Positions 35,229-43,624 of a stretch of DNA of 43,624 bases are shown here, piece after piece; the stretch's first letter is position 1, and the number at the start of each line of letters is the position of its first letter. Under the pieces are notes generated by a model. That model worked only from the letters and a program-made list of their open reading frames with translations. It did no database searches and was not told the DNA's origin. Source of the DNA: Oscillospiraceae bacterium (GTDB taxonomy: Bacteria > Bacillota > Clostridia > Oscillospirales > Oscillospiraceae). The stretch covers positions 1-43,624 of the forward strand of contig JAJQEJ010000035.1 of the NCBI GenBank assembly GCA_021201735.1. The letters run 5' to 3'. Position numbers and translations under genes: made by a program.

Positions 35229-38200
35229 CTATACCATCAGCATAACCAAGCGATAGATCATGGTTGCTGCCTCCGCGCGGCTGACCTGCTCTCCCGGAGC
35301 CAATGTCGTTGCGGTCCTGCCATTGATGATACCGCTGCCCACGGCCCACTGCATTGCACCCTCTGCATAGGCGGAGATATCCCCTGTATCTGAATATTCC
35401 GACAGTGCAGTACCGCTTGTATCCATACCTGTAGTGCTCGCATAGCGGTAGAGAATGGTGGCAAGCTGCTCCCTTGTAATAGAGGCATTCGGGTCAAACA
35501 TTGTGTCGCTCACGCCATTGACAATCCCGTTGCCTGCCGCCCACTGTACCGCTTTGGCAAAGTAGTCGGCGCTTGTAACATCCTGGAAGGCGGTCGCCTG
35601 ATTGGTTGCAGGCTCGTTTTCCAGCCGGTACAACACAGTCACGAGCATGCCGCGGGTCATCGTGCCGTTCGGATCAAATACATTGTCGCCTACGCCGTTA
35701 AATAGCTCATGTGAGCTGACAAACGCCGTTGCATCTGCGAACCACTCTGTAGACGGTACATCGCCAAATGTCTTGGCGTTGTCCGCGAGGTAAAACGTAG
35801 CAGAGCCATCCAGAAGTGCGTACACCACACCGCTGATGACGACCGACTTGCGCACCAGCTGTTCACTTCCGTCTGCCAGTATCTCATAGACGACCGTTGT
35901 GTTCTTCCCTGTCTCTGCAAGCTTAACAATAACTCCGCCCGACACGTCCTGCAAGCTCACACCATCAACGGATACGGTCACCTGATAGCCTGTCGTCGCT
36001 CTCTCCAGCGCGATCATGGTCGTACCGCTCTTCTGTGCAAGCGCCGACACCGCCTGTGCCGACAGCCAAACGGTTCCGAGGCTTGAGGTTACCTCCAGGC
36101 TTGCATTGCTTACGCCCGCCAGACTTGACATGCCCGATGCGGGAACGAAAACGCTGACACCTGCATCCGGTGCGTTCGATACCGTAATCTGCGCCGTACC
36201 GCCCGCATCCAGTCCGGCAATCGCTTCTTCGAGTACTTCCATGCTCACCTCTGCGGTGGCTCCGTCGTCCGTCACCGTTGCTTCCACGGCAACAGATACT
36301 TCTGACGATTTCGTCTGCGTATCCGTCTGGGTTGTGGTGTCCGTACTACTGCTACTACTACTACTGCTGCTGCTTCCGCCGCCACCGCCGCTGGTGCTCG
36401 TGCTTATCGTAATCGTCGCCACCGCGCTGACCGCCTGTGCCGTCTGTGCGCCGTTCACGTCGCTGTTGGTGTTTGTAACCACCACATAATAGTAATAGGT
36501 TCCCGTTGTTGTGGTCCCCGGTGTATAGCTGAGCGTTGTCGCCCCTGAAATCACCGTGCCGCCGGTGGCACTGCCGTCTGCACTGCTGTACCACTGGTAG
36601 CTCAGCGTTCCGCCGTCAAGCACCTCCGCCATTACCGTCAGGGCGGCTGCCGTCACGCCCTTCGTGTATGACGCGCTCTGTGGCTGCGCGCTGATCGTCG
36701 GCGTTTGCGCATCTTGGGATACCCATACGGTCGCTACCGCGCTAGTCGCCGTCACCGTTGTTGTCCCGTTTACGCTGTTGTTCGTATTGGTGACCACTAC
36801 ATAGTAGTAGTAAGTTCCCATCGTCGTGGTAGATGGGGTATACGTATCACCGGTTCCCACCGATGTCCCGCCGGTGGCGCTGCCGTCTGCACTGCTGAAC
36901 CACTCGTAGCTCAGTGTCCCGCCGTCCGTCACGCTCGCCGTCACCGTCAGCGGCGTCGCCGTTTCACCCGGCAGATACGCGGCGCTCAGCGGCTGCGTTG
37001 TGATGGTCGGGGTTTCCGCGTCCACTATGGCAACCATAGTCACCGTCACCACAATGTCATCGAGAATCTCTGCGCCCGGAATGGTATAATAGCCAAGCAA
37101 ATCGGCTGTCAGTGTCTGCGCTGTGCCGGATCCAATTTGATACGTGACCGTGTAGTCGTAGCGACTGTCCGGCGCTGTAAGCTTAACAATGGCGTCCGTC
37201 CCGTATTGCACCGCCGTACCTGTGATGCCGCTTACCGCTTCCAGCGCGCTATCGAGCATAATGGCATATTGCGCGCCCGAGAAATACGCCTTATACTGGG
37301 TTGTCTTTGTCACCGTCCGTGCATTCACTTCCGCGCTGCTGTACAGCGTTTCATCTGTATATGTAACACCGCTGTTGGCGACCTCATACCAGCCTGCAAA
37401 GCGCTCGTTGGTGCCCGGTGTCGGCTCTGTTGGTGTGGTTGCCAAACCTCCTTCCACCACGGTTTGGCTATCCAATTTTGTGCCGTCCGCATCGAAGAAC
37501 GTCACTGCATATACAACGACAACCGCAGCGGCATTTGCAAAGACCGGATAGCCCGTTCCGCCCCAGGACTCGTATGTTGTCCCCTCAGCGGCAACCCATG
37601 CGTTGAGTGCCGTCAACAAATCGGTATACGTCACGGTATTGCTGTCTATGGCTGTAAGTGCTAAATTGTCTTGGCCCGCAAAGCTGCCGACGCCGGTCGT
37701 GCTTACTCCGGTACCCCCGGCAACTGTCAAGCCGTCCTGCGCCTGGAAATAGCTGTTGGAAATTGCGCATACGCTGGTTGCCGTGGCCACTAAGCCCCCA
37801 GCCATTTGATTGGACGATACGCTTCCGGCGTTATAACAGTTTTTAATCGTTGTTGCCGTGGACTGATATGTCCACCCGACCAATCCGCCGCTGCCCACGT
37901 TGCCAGCGGTTCCGGTGAACGAATTGGTCAGCACATCGCCCAGGTTATAGCAGTTCGTGATGGTAGCCGTGCCCCCGCTCGCACGTCCGAGCAATCCGCC
38001 GGCATAGGTCTTTCCGGAGCTTGCGGTGCTGTTATTGATGTTGGTTACATCACCTGTATTGTAGGAATTATAGATAGTCAGCGCGCCTGAGCCCACTTGC
38101 CCCACAAGGCCGCCGGTCTGGTTTTCCCAGTTGTTTGTTGTTTGGGTATAGACAGACGCCGCATTCGAGCAATTTGTGACCGTGGTTCCGCCTCCAGCGG

Positions 38201-41200
38201 AACCTACAATGGCCCCAACATAGCTATTTACATTTGAAGTCAAGTCCGGTATTGTCGCTGCAACGCTTCCGCTGGCAATATGGAAATCTTTGATTGTGGC
38301 ACCGCTGGTAGCGCCAAAGAAGCCCACGTAAAGCCACTCGGTCGACTGGATGCGCAGACCGCTGATGGAATACCCCTGTCCATCAAAGGTTCCCGCGAAC
38401 GCGGTGCCGGTTGCTCCCCAAGGCTTCCACAGGTAAGTAGAGATATCCAGATTGGCATCCATCTGAATTGTCTTGCCGCTAAACGTCGTGCCATTGTTTC
38501 CCAAGTAATTGAGATAACCCAGTTGCGCGGCGGTAGAAATTGTATATGTCGTATCACTGCTGTTATACCAGCTGCTGTCATATACCCCCGCATCCGACCA
38601 ATACTGAATCTGCGTCAAGGAGACCGGCACGGTGCGGGACAGCCCGTCACCAGAAATGGTCAGCGTACCTTCATAGGACTCATAACCATCGGCGGACACC
38701 GTATATGTATAGCTCCCGGCAACCAGACAGTAGGTTCCGTCCTCCTGCGGTGAAATCTCGTTACCTTGGGCGTCCTGCAGGGAAACCCGTGCGGTTGCAG
38801 GGGCGAGGCTGAATGTCACGGTTGCCTCTCTTTGCATCTGCGCGGTTATCGTCATGTCCGACGTGTCTGTGATTACAAAGGTCTCCTCTGTGGTGCGGTA
38901 ACCATCTCGCGTCAGGATGTATTGGTACGCGCCTCCAACCACCAGGGAATATTCCGTGCCGCTTACCGGAGAAACCACCGCCCCGGTCGCCAAATCTATC
39001 ACAACGAGCGCCGCATCAGAAGGTGTCACGCTGAATGCCACCGCAACGGCATCGGCGTTGCCGGTTGCCGTGACCGTAACCGCCGCGTAATCGCTTTCCG
39101 CGGTATAGGTTGTATCCCCTATTGTGTTGGTGACAACCGCCTTGTAATACGTCGTACCAAGCGTAGCGGTGCTCGGCGTGTATTGCGCCTTATCGGATGT
39201 GCCCGCGGCAGCTGCCCACGTGCCGTCCGCGCTGCTCGCCGCATACCACTGGACGGTGGTGACACCCTCCCCAACTTCCGCAAATGCAACGGTCAGGGGC
39301 GTTGCTGCGGCATCTCGCGCGTACAGCGTGGACACCGTCGGCTGCGCTGTGATCGTCGGCACCACCCGCACAACCGCATAATAATCCGCATAGTCGCCGT
39401 CCGCAATCGGCGCGGTTGTCATTGCGTAGCCATCCGCATAGGTATAGGTTCCATCGCCATAAAACAGCGCAGTGTCCGCCTTAAAATAGCCGCCGGACAA
39501 ACAGATATCGTTTGCACTGCCATTGAATACATAGGCATTACTCGTGGCGGAGTTGGTAAACTTGCCGCCGGAGATTAGCCCCACCGTGACATTATATAAT
39601 GTGCCATACGATGCGTTTCCGCTGGTCGAGGTGAAGGTGCCGCCACGAATTTCATCGACCTCGGTGTTGGTGAGCACATAGTAGGACGCCGTAAAGGATC
39701 CACCGGAAATAATACCGACGGAGCCGCCGGTAATGAACGCTGAACCGCTGCTGCTGGGCACGATTGTATTTTCTGTAATCTCATCGATCATGCCGCCGGT
39801 ATTATCGATGAGTCCAGCACTGGAGTACCCCGAAATTGTGGCCTCGTCGATCAATTCAATTGTGCCACTATTGATATTATTATAAGCATTCGTCGCGGTG
39901 TACCTGGATGAGATGACGCTTCCGCCTGTGATGGCACCAATTGTGCCGGCATTGTTAAACCCACGGCGCGAGTTGGATGTTGTTGCGCTGTCCTCAATCT
40001 TGATTTCACTGCCTGAGATTTCCCCAATCACGCCGGTATTAAAGATACCGGTGGAGCCAGCGGTTGATGCAGCTTTGATTAAAATTGTGCTGTCCACAAT
40101 CTCATCGATGCTGCCGTAAATATTAGAAGCCGCATACTGGTAGACATTGATCGCGTAAAATCCAAGTATTGTACTGTTTTGTACGGTTTCAACGCTACCT
40201 CTGACGTATAGCCCGGCGGTTGAGGTTGTTGTTCCGGTGCTGGTGATCGTGCAGGCATTGATCAGGTCAATTTCCCCTTCGACATACACACAGTAAGCGC
40301 TGCCCGTAACCGTAGTGCCCACATCCTCCGTGCCTGTCAGTTCTTCAATGACAGCGCCCGTGGCAACGTGTATCCCCCGCGCACTGGTGTAGGTGATGGC
40401 ATCAATCGTTTGGCTGCCTATGGTGCAGTCTTCTATCGTTTGTATTGTGCCCGCGGTTGCAGTCAGGGAGTAATTTGTCCCGACTATGAAGCTATTCTGG
40501 ATCAGATCAATCTCGCCCGCAGTTGCAATGCCATAGGACGTCGCAGCACTTGCGCATATTGTGGAATCCGTGATTGTCGTTATCTCTCCGCTTGTCGAAT
40601 TGGAGATGCCATAGCCGCTCGATTTGCTGTTTAATAGCTGTACATTTTCCACAGATAACGTGCCGCTGTTGGACAGTAACGTGGTTGCCGTGCTGCTTGT
40701 TAAATCGCCATTTTTCAGCGTTAGGCTGCCGCCGGATTCGATGGTTACGGCTGTGGTTGCGTCGCTGGAAGTTACGGTATATCCGCCCAAATCCAGCGTA
40801 ACGTGCCCTGTTATCGTCTGCGCAGTCAATGTGCTGGTCCACAGTACGGTTACCGTTGTGTTCTCTTCCGTCGCATTTGCCGCGTCCAGCGCGGCGTTGA
40901 GCGTCGTGTAGTATGTCCCGGTCTCATCACTATCGGTCGTCAGTCGTGCAACATTACCATCCGATCGCGTCACCGTAACGCACACGGTTGCACTGGTCAC
41001 AGAGGATTGCGTGTCGTTGAGTGTATACGTCACAACGACATAATAGTAGTAATAACCTGTCTGCGTTACCGTCGGGGTGTATTCTGCGTCTGTTTCCTCT
41101 TCAATCAGCGTCGTGCTACCGTCCGCATTGACAGCATACCACTGATAGCTGAGCGCTCCCTCGTCATAACCCGTGTTGGGTGCTGTCGCAGTGACCGACA

Positions 41201-43298
41201 GTGTCACCGCTGTATTCTGCGGTGTGCTCACGTCCGCAGGCTGCGTCGCAATGATCGGGGCTTTTGCCGTCCGCAGAATCACAGCCACTGCTGCAAAGTT
41301 GCTGTATACCGTGTCTGTCCCATCGGTGATGACAACATAGTAGTACCAAGTCGTCGCCGCTGATGTATCGGGCGTGCAGCTCGTTGTAGTTTCTCCCGAT
41401 ACTAATTCCGCGCCGCTTGTTGTCTCCGCCGTGTTCCGGTACCACTGATAGGTGAGTACCCCCGTAGCCGTCGCAGTAACATTCAGCGCAATCGGCGTAT
41501 CGCCCTGCTCGTAGTCCGCATCGCTTGGTTGCCCTGTGATGGTAATTTCACTCGTCGGTGCAGTATCTGCCGTCTGCCAGGCAAGTACAGGATAGCCATC
41601 GTTGATTGCTCCATTTGTATCCGCCACATAGGATGCACCCAGTGTATAGAGCATGGAGTCCATCTGCAGATTAATTTGGCTTTTCTGCTCGGCAACCCCT
41701 ACCACGTCCGCGCCAGCTATGCCTCCGACAGCGCTGTCCGACTTCAGATAGTAGTTGTTGGACGCACTGGTCAGCGTCGTTCTTGCCGACCCGATCACTT
41801 CCCCAATGGTGCCAGTTCCCGTCACCGTGCCGATGTTATAGCAATTCGTTACGGCAGGACCCGCATTGTAGGTGTAGCCGATTATCCCCCCGGCTATTCC
41901 CGGACCGCCGACAATATCGCCCGTATTATAGCAGGCGTCCACCGCGGAGGCGTAGTAAACCGTCCCCGCAATACCTCCGGCCCCGCCGCTTGTATTGGAT
42001 ACTGTCCCGGTTACGGTGCCTGAATTGTAGCACTCTGTGATGCTCGCGTTGGCGTTGTACGTACGGCCTGCAATGCCGCCGACATGATAGGTCCCGCTTA
42101 TATCTCCCGTATTGTAGCTCTTGCTTACCGGTGCCACGGTATCTCCTGCAATACCGCCGGTATATATGGTTCCGCCAATCACAGTCCCGGTATTTGCGCA
42201 ATTTGTAATAGATCCGCTGGCTCCATTCAGATAGCCGACGATGCCGCCGGTATGCGTGGTGCCCCCAGTGATCTCACCCGTATTGCTGCAATCTGATACT
42301 ATTGCTGCTGCCGTAATATAAGCGCAAACACCGCCGGTATATGTGGTTCCGCCAATCACCTCGCCTGAATTGACGCAATTTGAAATCTTTGCTGCCGCAG
42401 TGACATATCCGACAACGCCGCCGGTACCGCTGCCCGTGCTTGTGATCGTTCCCGTATTTTCACAGCCTTCCACCGTTGCACTTGCATTGGTGACATAGCC
42501 GACCACACCGCCGGTATAGTTCGTGGAATTGGTCATGCTCGCCTCATTGGTGCAGTTTAAAACCGTTCCAGCCCCGGTAAGCCGATTGACAATCACCGCC
42601 GAATAGGTCGCGCTTGCTGCAACGCTCCCTTCGACGGTCAGATCCTGCACGGTTCCTGTACTCACATAATCAAAAACCGCTCTGTACGTTGTTAAGCTAT
42701 GCCCATTCCCGTCAAACGTACCGGTATATGGATATGAACTGGTGCCAACGCTGGTCCATGCGCCGACATCCTCTTCCGTGATGGAGAGATCCGCCTGCAG
42801 AATCGCATTGATTGCGGTATCCCCTGTGTTTACCTGGTTGGCAAACCAAAGCCAATTCGCTTCTGTCGCGATCAAATAATTGCCGTTTTCATCCTTTTCC
42901 GGTTCAATCGCCGCCACTGTGTCCACCTGCATAATATTCGCCGATACTTCTTTCAGTTCCACGGACTCCTCCGCTTCAGCCGCGGCTTGTGTCTCTTCCG
43001 GAGTATCACTCTCCGCAGGCGTTTCCGTCTCTGCAGGGGCCTCTGTATCCACAGGCGCTTGCGTCGCAGTCACCTCATCCGCTTCTTCCGTCTGCTCGGC
43101 AGGGGGTTCCTCTTGCCCGTCGTCTTCCGTTTCTGCCGGGTCCTGTTCATCCCCATCGGTAGCCATCGGAATCTCACTCATAACATCGGCGGCGTCTTCA
43201 TCTACCGCGAATGCCACACTCGGGATATACGACATAACCATAGCAATTGCTAAAACAACTGCAAGAATAAATTTTAGACTCTTTTTCTGCCTCTGCAT
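35229..43298 (-). CDS. Giant SLH surface protein with GLUG, Ig-like and PEGA-like domains
   Basis: This is a secreted cell-wall protein of 2689 residues and the first gene of the surface locus. It has a signal peptide (1-31, ending SVAFA) and then an acidic region. A GLUG beta-helix follows (about 42900-41570; GGVVGYVTAAAKISNCVNSGEV), then Ig-like domains (TYQWYRN, YYYYVVVT; 41560-40950). A second, different beta-helix of Thr/Ser/Ile-rich rungs (EIDLIQNS, GEISGSEI, VGLISGGKF; 40940-39440) is followed by an Ig-like domain. Two PEGA-like units (VTFSLAPATARVSLQDA...GSYTYTVSADGYESYEG; 39050-38620), a second GLUG block, two 300-bp Ig-like repeats (37020-36400) and a Gly/Ser linker come next. A domain shared with the 3358-residue protein and three SLH domains (TRGM, TREQ, SRAE) end it. 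GGAGG 7 bases before ATG 43298 fixes the start. Confidence 0.87.
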   Translation of the reverse strand: MQRQKKSLKFILAVVLAIAMVMSYIPSVAFAVDEDAADVMSEIPMATDGDEQDPAETEDDGQEEPPAEQTEEADEVTATQAPVDTEAPAETETPAESDTPEETQAAAEAEESVELKEVSANIMQVDTVAAIEPEKDENGNYLIATEANWLWFANQVNTGDTAINAILQADLSITEEDVGAWTSVGTSSYPYTGTFDGNGHSLTTYRAVFDYVSTGTVQDLTVEGSVAASATYSAVIVNRLTGAGTVLNCTNEASMTNSTNYTGGVVGYVTNASATVEGCENTGTITSTGSGTGGVVGYVTAAAKISNCVNSGEVIGGTTYTGGVCAYITAAAIVSDCSNTGEITGGTTHTGGIVGYLNGASGSITNCANTGTVIGGTIYTGGIAGDTVAPVSKSYNTGDISGTYHVGGIAGRTYNANASITECYNSGTVTGTVSNTSGGAGGIAGTVYYASAVDACYNTGDIVGGPGIAGGIIGYTYNAGPAVTNCYNIGTVTGTGTIGEVIGSARTTLTSASNNYYLKSDSAVGGIAGADVVGVAEQKSQINLQMDSMLYTLGASYVADTNGAINDGYPVLAWQTADTAPTSEITITGQPSDADYEQGDTPIALNVTATATGVLTYQWYRNTAETTSGAELVSGETTTSCTPDTSAATTWYYYVVITDGTDTVYSNFAAVAVILRTAKAPIIATQPADVSTPQNTAVTLSVTATAPNTGYDEGALSYQWYAVNADGSTTLIEEETDAEYTPTVTQTGYYYYYVVVTYTLNDTQSSVTSATVCVTVTRSDGNVARLTTDSDETGTYYTTLNAALDAANATEENTTVTVLWTSTLTAQTITGHVTLDLGGYTVTSSDATTAVTIESGGSLTLKNGDLTSSTATTLLSNSGTLSVENVQLLNSKSSGYGISNSTSGEITTITDSTICASAATSYGIATAGEIDLIQNSFIVGTNYSLTATAGTIQTIEDCTIGSQTIDAITYTSARGIHVATGAVIEELTGTEDVGTTVTGSAYCVYVEGEIDLINACTITSTGTTTSTAGLYVRGSVETVQNSTILGFYAINVYQYAASNIYGSIDEIVDSTILIKAASTAGSTGIFNTGVIGEISGSEIKIEDSATTSNSRRGFNNAGTIGAITGGSVISSRYTATNAYNNINSGTIELIDEATISGYSSAGLIDNTGGMIDEITENTIVPSSSGSAFITGGSVGIISGGSFTASYYVLTNTEVDEIRGGTFTSTSGNASYGTLYNVTVGLISGGKFTNSATSNAYVFNGSANDICLSGGYFKADTALFYGDGTYTYADGYAMTTAPIADGDYADYYAVVRVVPTITAQPTVSTLYARDAAATPLTVAFAEVGEGVTTVQWYAASSADGTWAAAAGTSDKAQYTPSTATLGTTYYKAVVTNTIGDTTYTAESDYAAVTVTATGNADAVAVAFSVTPSDAALVVIDLATGAVVSPVSGTEYSLVVGGAYQYILTRDGYRTTEETFVITDTSDMTITAQMQREATVTFSLAPATARVSLQDAQGNEISPQEDGTYCLVAGSYTYTVSADGYESYEGTLTISGDGLSRTVPVSLTQIQYWSDAGVYDSSWYNSSDTTYTISTAAQLGYLNYLGNNGTTFSGKTIQMDANLDISTYLWKPWGATGTAFAGTFDGQGYSISGLRIQSTEWLYVGFFGATSGATIKDFHIASGSVAATIPDLTSNVNSYVGAIVGSAGGGTTVTNCSNAASVYTQTTNNWENQTGGLVGQVGSGALTIYNSYNTGDVTNINNSTASSGKTYAGGLLGRASGGTATITNCYNLGDVLTNSFTGTAGNVGSGGLVGWTYQSTATTIKNCYNAGSVSSNQMAGGLVATATSVCAISNSYFQAQDGLTVAGGTGVSTTGVGSFAGQDNLALTAIDSNTVTYTDLLTALNAWVAAEGTTYESWGGTGYPVFANAAAVVVVYAVTFFDADGTKLDSQTVVEGGLATTPTEPTPGTNERFAGWYEVANSGVTYTDETLYSSAEVNARTVTKTTQYKAYFSGAQYAIMLDSALEAVSGITGTAVQYGTDAIVKLTAPDSRYDYTVTYQIGSGTAQTLTADLLGYYTIPGAEILDDIVVTVTMVAIVDAETPTITTQPLSAAYLPGETATPLTVTASVTDGGTLSYEWFSSADGSATGGTSVGTGDTYTPSTTTMGTYYYYVVVTNTNNSVNGTTTVTATSAVATVWVSQDAQTPTISAQPQSASYTKGVTAAALTVMAEVLDGGTLSYQWYSSADGSATGGTVISGATTLSYTPGTTTTGTYYYYVVVTNTNSDVNGAQTAQAVSAVATITISTSTSGGGGGSSSSSSSSSSTDTTTQTDTQTKSSEVSVAVEATVTDDGATAEVSMEVLEEAIAGLDAGGTAQITVSNAPDAGVSVFVPASGMSSLAGVSNASLEVTSSLGTVWLSAQAVSALAQKSGTTMIALERATTGYQVTVSVDGVSLQDVSGGVIVKLAETGKNTTVVYEILADGSEQLVRKSVVISGVVYALLDGSATFYLADNAKTFGDVPSTEWFADATAFVSSHELFNGVGDNVFDPNGTMTRGMLVTVLYRLENEPATNQATAFQDVTSADYFAKAVQWAAGNGIVNGVSDTMFDPNASITREQLATILYRYASTTGMDTSGTALSEYSDTGDISAYAEGAMQWAVGSGIINGRTATTLAPGEQVSRAEAATMIYRLVMLMV
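36400..37020 (-). repeat. Two direct Ig-like repeats of about 300 bp
   Basis: Two successive units in the 2689-residue protein share TPTI..QP.SA.Y..G, DGGTLSY.W.SSADGSATGGT and GTYYYYVVVTNTN..VNG. They are typical extracellular Ig-like spacers. The similarity is high at protein level and visible at base level (for example the SSADGSATGGT segment). Confidence 0.75.
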
Positions 43299-43427
43299 TT
43301 TTTTGCCTCCTCTTTCTTATTCAGACTTACGTCTAGATTTCAACTTCATCTTGCCGCAGACCGTCCCGCCTTCATTTCCCCCCTTATCGTTCCTGAGTTT
43401 CTCCCCGCAAGTCGCAAGCTGGTACCA

Positions 43428-43553
43428 AAGGTTGACTTTACGCCCCAATAAGTGCTACAATGTTTTATAAATGCACATTGGAAAATAATATCATTATGTG
43501 CAAAATATTATTTCTGCACCCTTCAATTATGTTTGGTGATCAAAGTCAACCTT
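43428..43553. repeat. 126-bp AT-rich segment with 12-bp terminal inverted repeats
   Basis: AAGGTTGACTTT at 43428-43439 is exactly reversed and complemented at 43542-43553. The interior is much richer in A/T than the flanks and contains a short internal stem. GGTACC lies just left, and GGTAC appears a little to the right (43566-43570). No clear target-site duplication is visible, and no transposase gene is present. It could be a miniature element, or paired regulator sites. Confidence 0.5.
43432..43461 (+). promoter_or_regulatory. Sigma-A-type promoter facing right
   Basis: TTGACT (43432-43437), an 18-base spacer and TACAAT (43456-43461). The -35 lies inside the left inverted repeat. It would drive transcription out of the window to the right; the gene it serves is not visible. 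Confidence 0.6.
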
Positions 43554-43624
43554 CTTTAACCAAAAGGTACAGGAAAACCGCATTAAGCTCATGCTGACGA
43601 ACGCGCGGGCGGGTGCAAAGCAGG

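Larger units (their letters stand above)
43299..43624. other. Right-edge intergenic region
   Basis: There is no complete gene in these 326 bases. They hold the ribosome binding site of the 2689-residue gene (GGAGG near 43306-43310), a plus-strand promoter, 12-bp inverted repeats and AT-rich stems such as AAATAATAT/ATATTATTT near 43483-43513. No convincing minus-strand promoter for the giant gene was found. From 43541 rightward a plus frame (ending LMLTNARAGAKQ) and a minus frame (stop at 43528-43530, ending WLKKVDFDHQT) are both open to the edge. Either may be the end of a gene or chance. Confidence 0.5.

Noticed and set aside
43528..43624. Partial genes entering from the right edge on either strand
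   Set aside because: About 30 codons are open in one frame of each strand, but there is no recognisable domain and no way to choose between them from this window. Mentioned in the region entry but not called as a gene.

Overview
The window looks like chromosome of an anaerobic Gram-positive Clostridia, possibly Oscillospiraceae-like. The basis is strong GGAGG-type ribosome binding sites, moderate-to-high GC, rubredoxin and flavodiiron proteins, a YmaF-family protein, a FIST/sensor-kinase pair and very large SLH-domain surface proteins. The genus assignment is inference. I saw no rRNA or tRNA gene, CRISPR array, phage gene or recognisable insertion sequence.

Left part (1-12,065), intracellular genes. 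On the minus strand lie a MerR-type regulator with a GyrI-like ligand domain (TTG start), an aconitase-superfamily hydratase, and a two-gene unit of a FIST sensory protein and a soluble hybrid histidine kinase with two receiver domains. On the plus strand lie a His-rich YmaF-like protein and an unrecognised 378-residue protein with a Pro/Thr/Glu-rich middle. They are followed by a two-gene operon: an acyl-CoA dehydrogenase fused to the FAD domain of ETF-alpha and to a C-terminal rubredoxin, then a flavodiiron protein. Its domain order reads as an electron path, acyl-CoA > FAD > ETF FAD > rubredoxin > flavodiiron protein > O2 (or NO). A promoter in front carries a dyad that closely matches the IscR type 1 (Rrf2 family) operator, which suggests control by Fe-S or redox state.

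Right part (12,076-43,298), about 31 kb of four minus-strand genes for secreted proteins of 2689, 3635, 575 and 3358 residues. All four have signal peptides and repeat-built beta-helix regions (GLUG or 'GGGVYV...GGTISGNTA' rungs). The three largest add acidic low-complexity stretches and Ig-like, PEGA-like or InlB-like modules. Three end in triple SLH domains for cell-wall attachment; the 3635-residue protein ends in a transmembrane helix with a basic tail. Between the 575- and 3358-residue genes is a decayed SLH-coding fragment with an internal deletion, a relic of an SLH paralogue.

The right edge (43,299-43,624) has no complete gene. It holds a sigma-A-like plus-strand promoter inside a short AT-rich segment bounded by 12-bp perfect inverted repeats, and a possible gene end entering from the right.

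The two parts most worth follow-up are the acyl-CoA dehydrogenase/ETF/rubredoxin fusion with its flavodiiron partner and IscR-like operator, and the giant surface-protein locus with its recombination scar.
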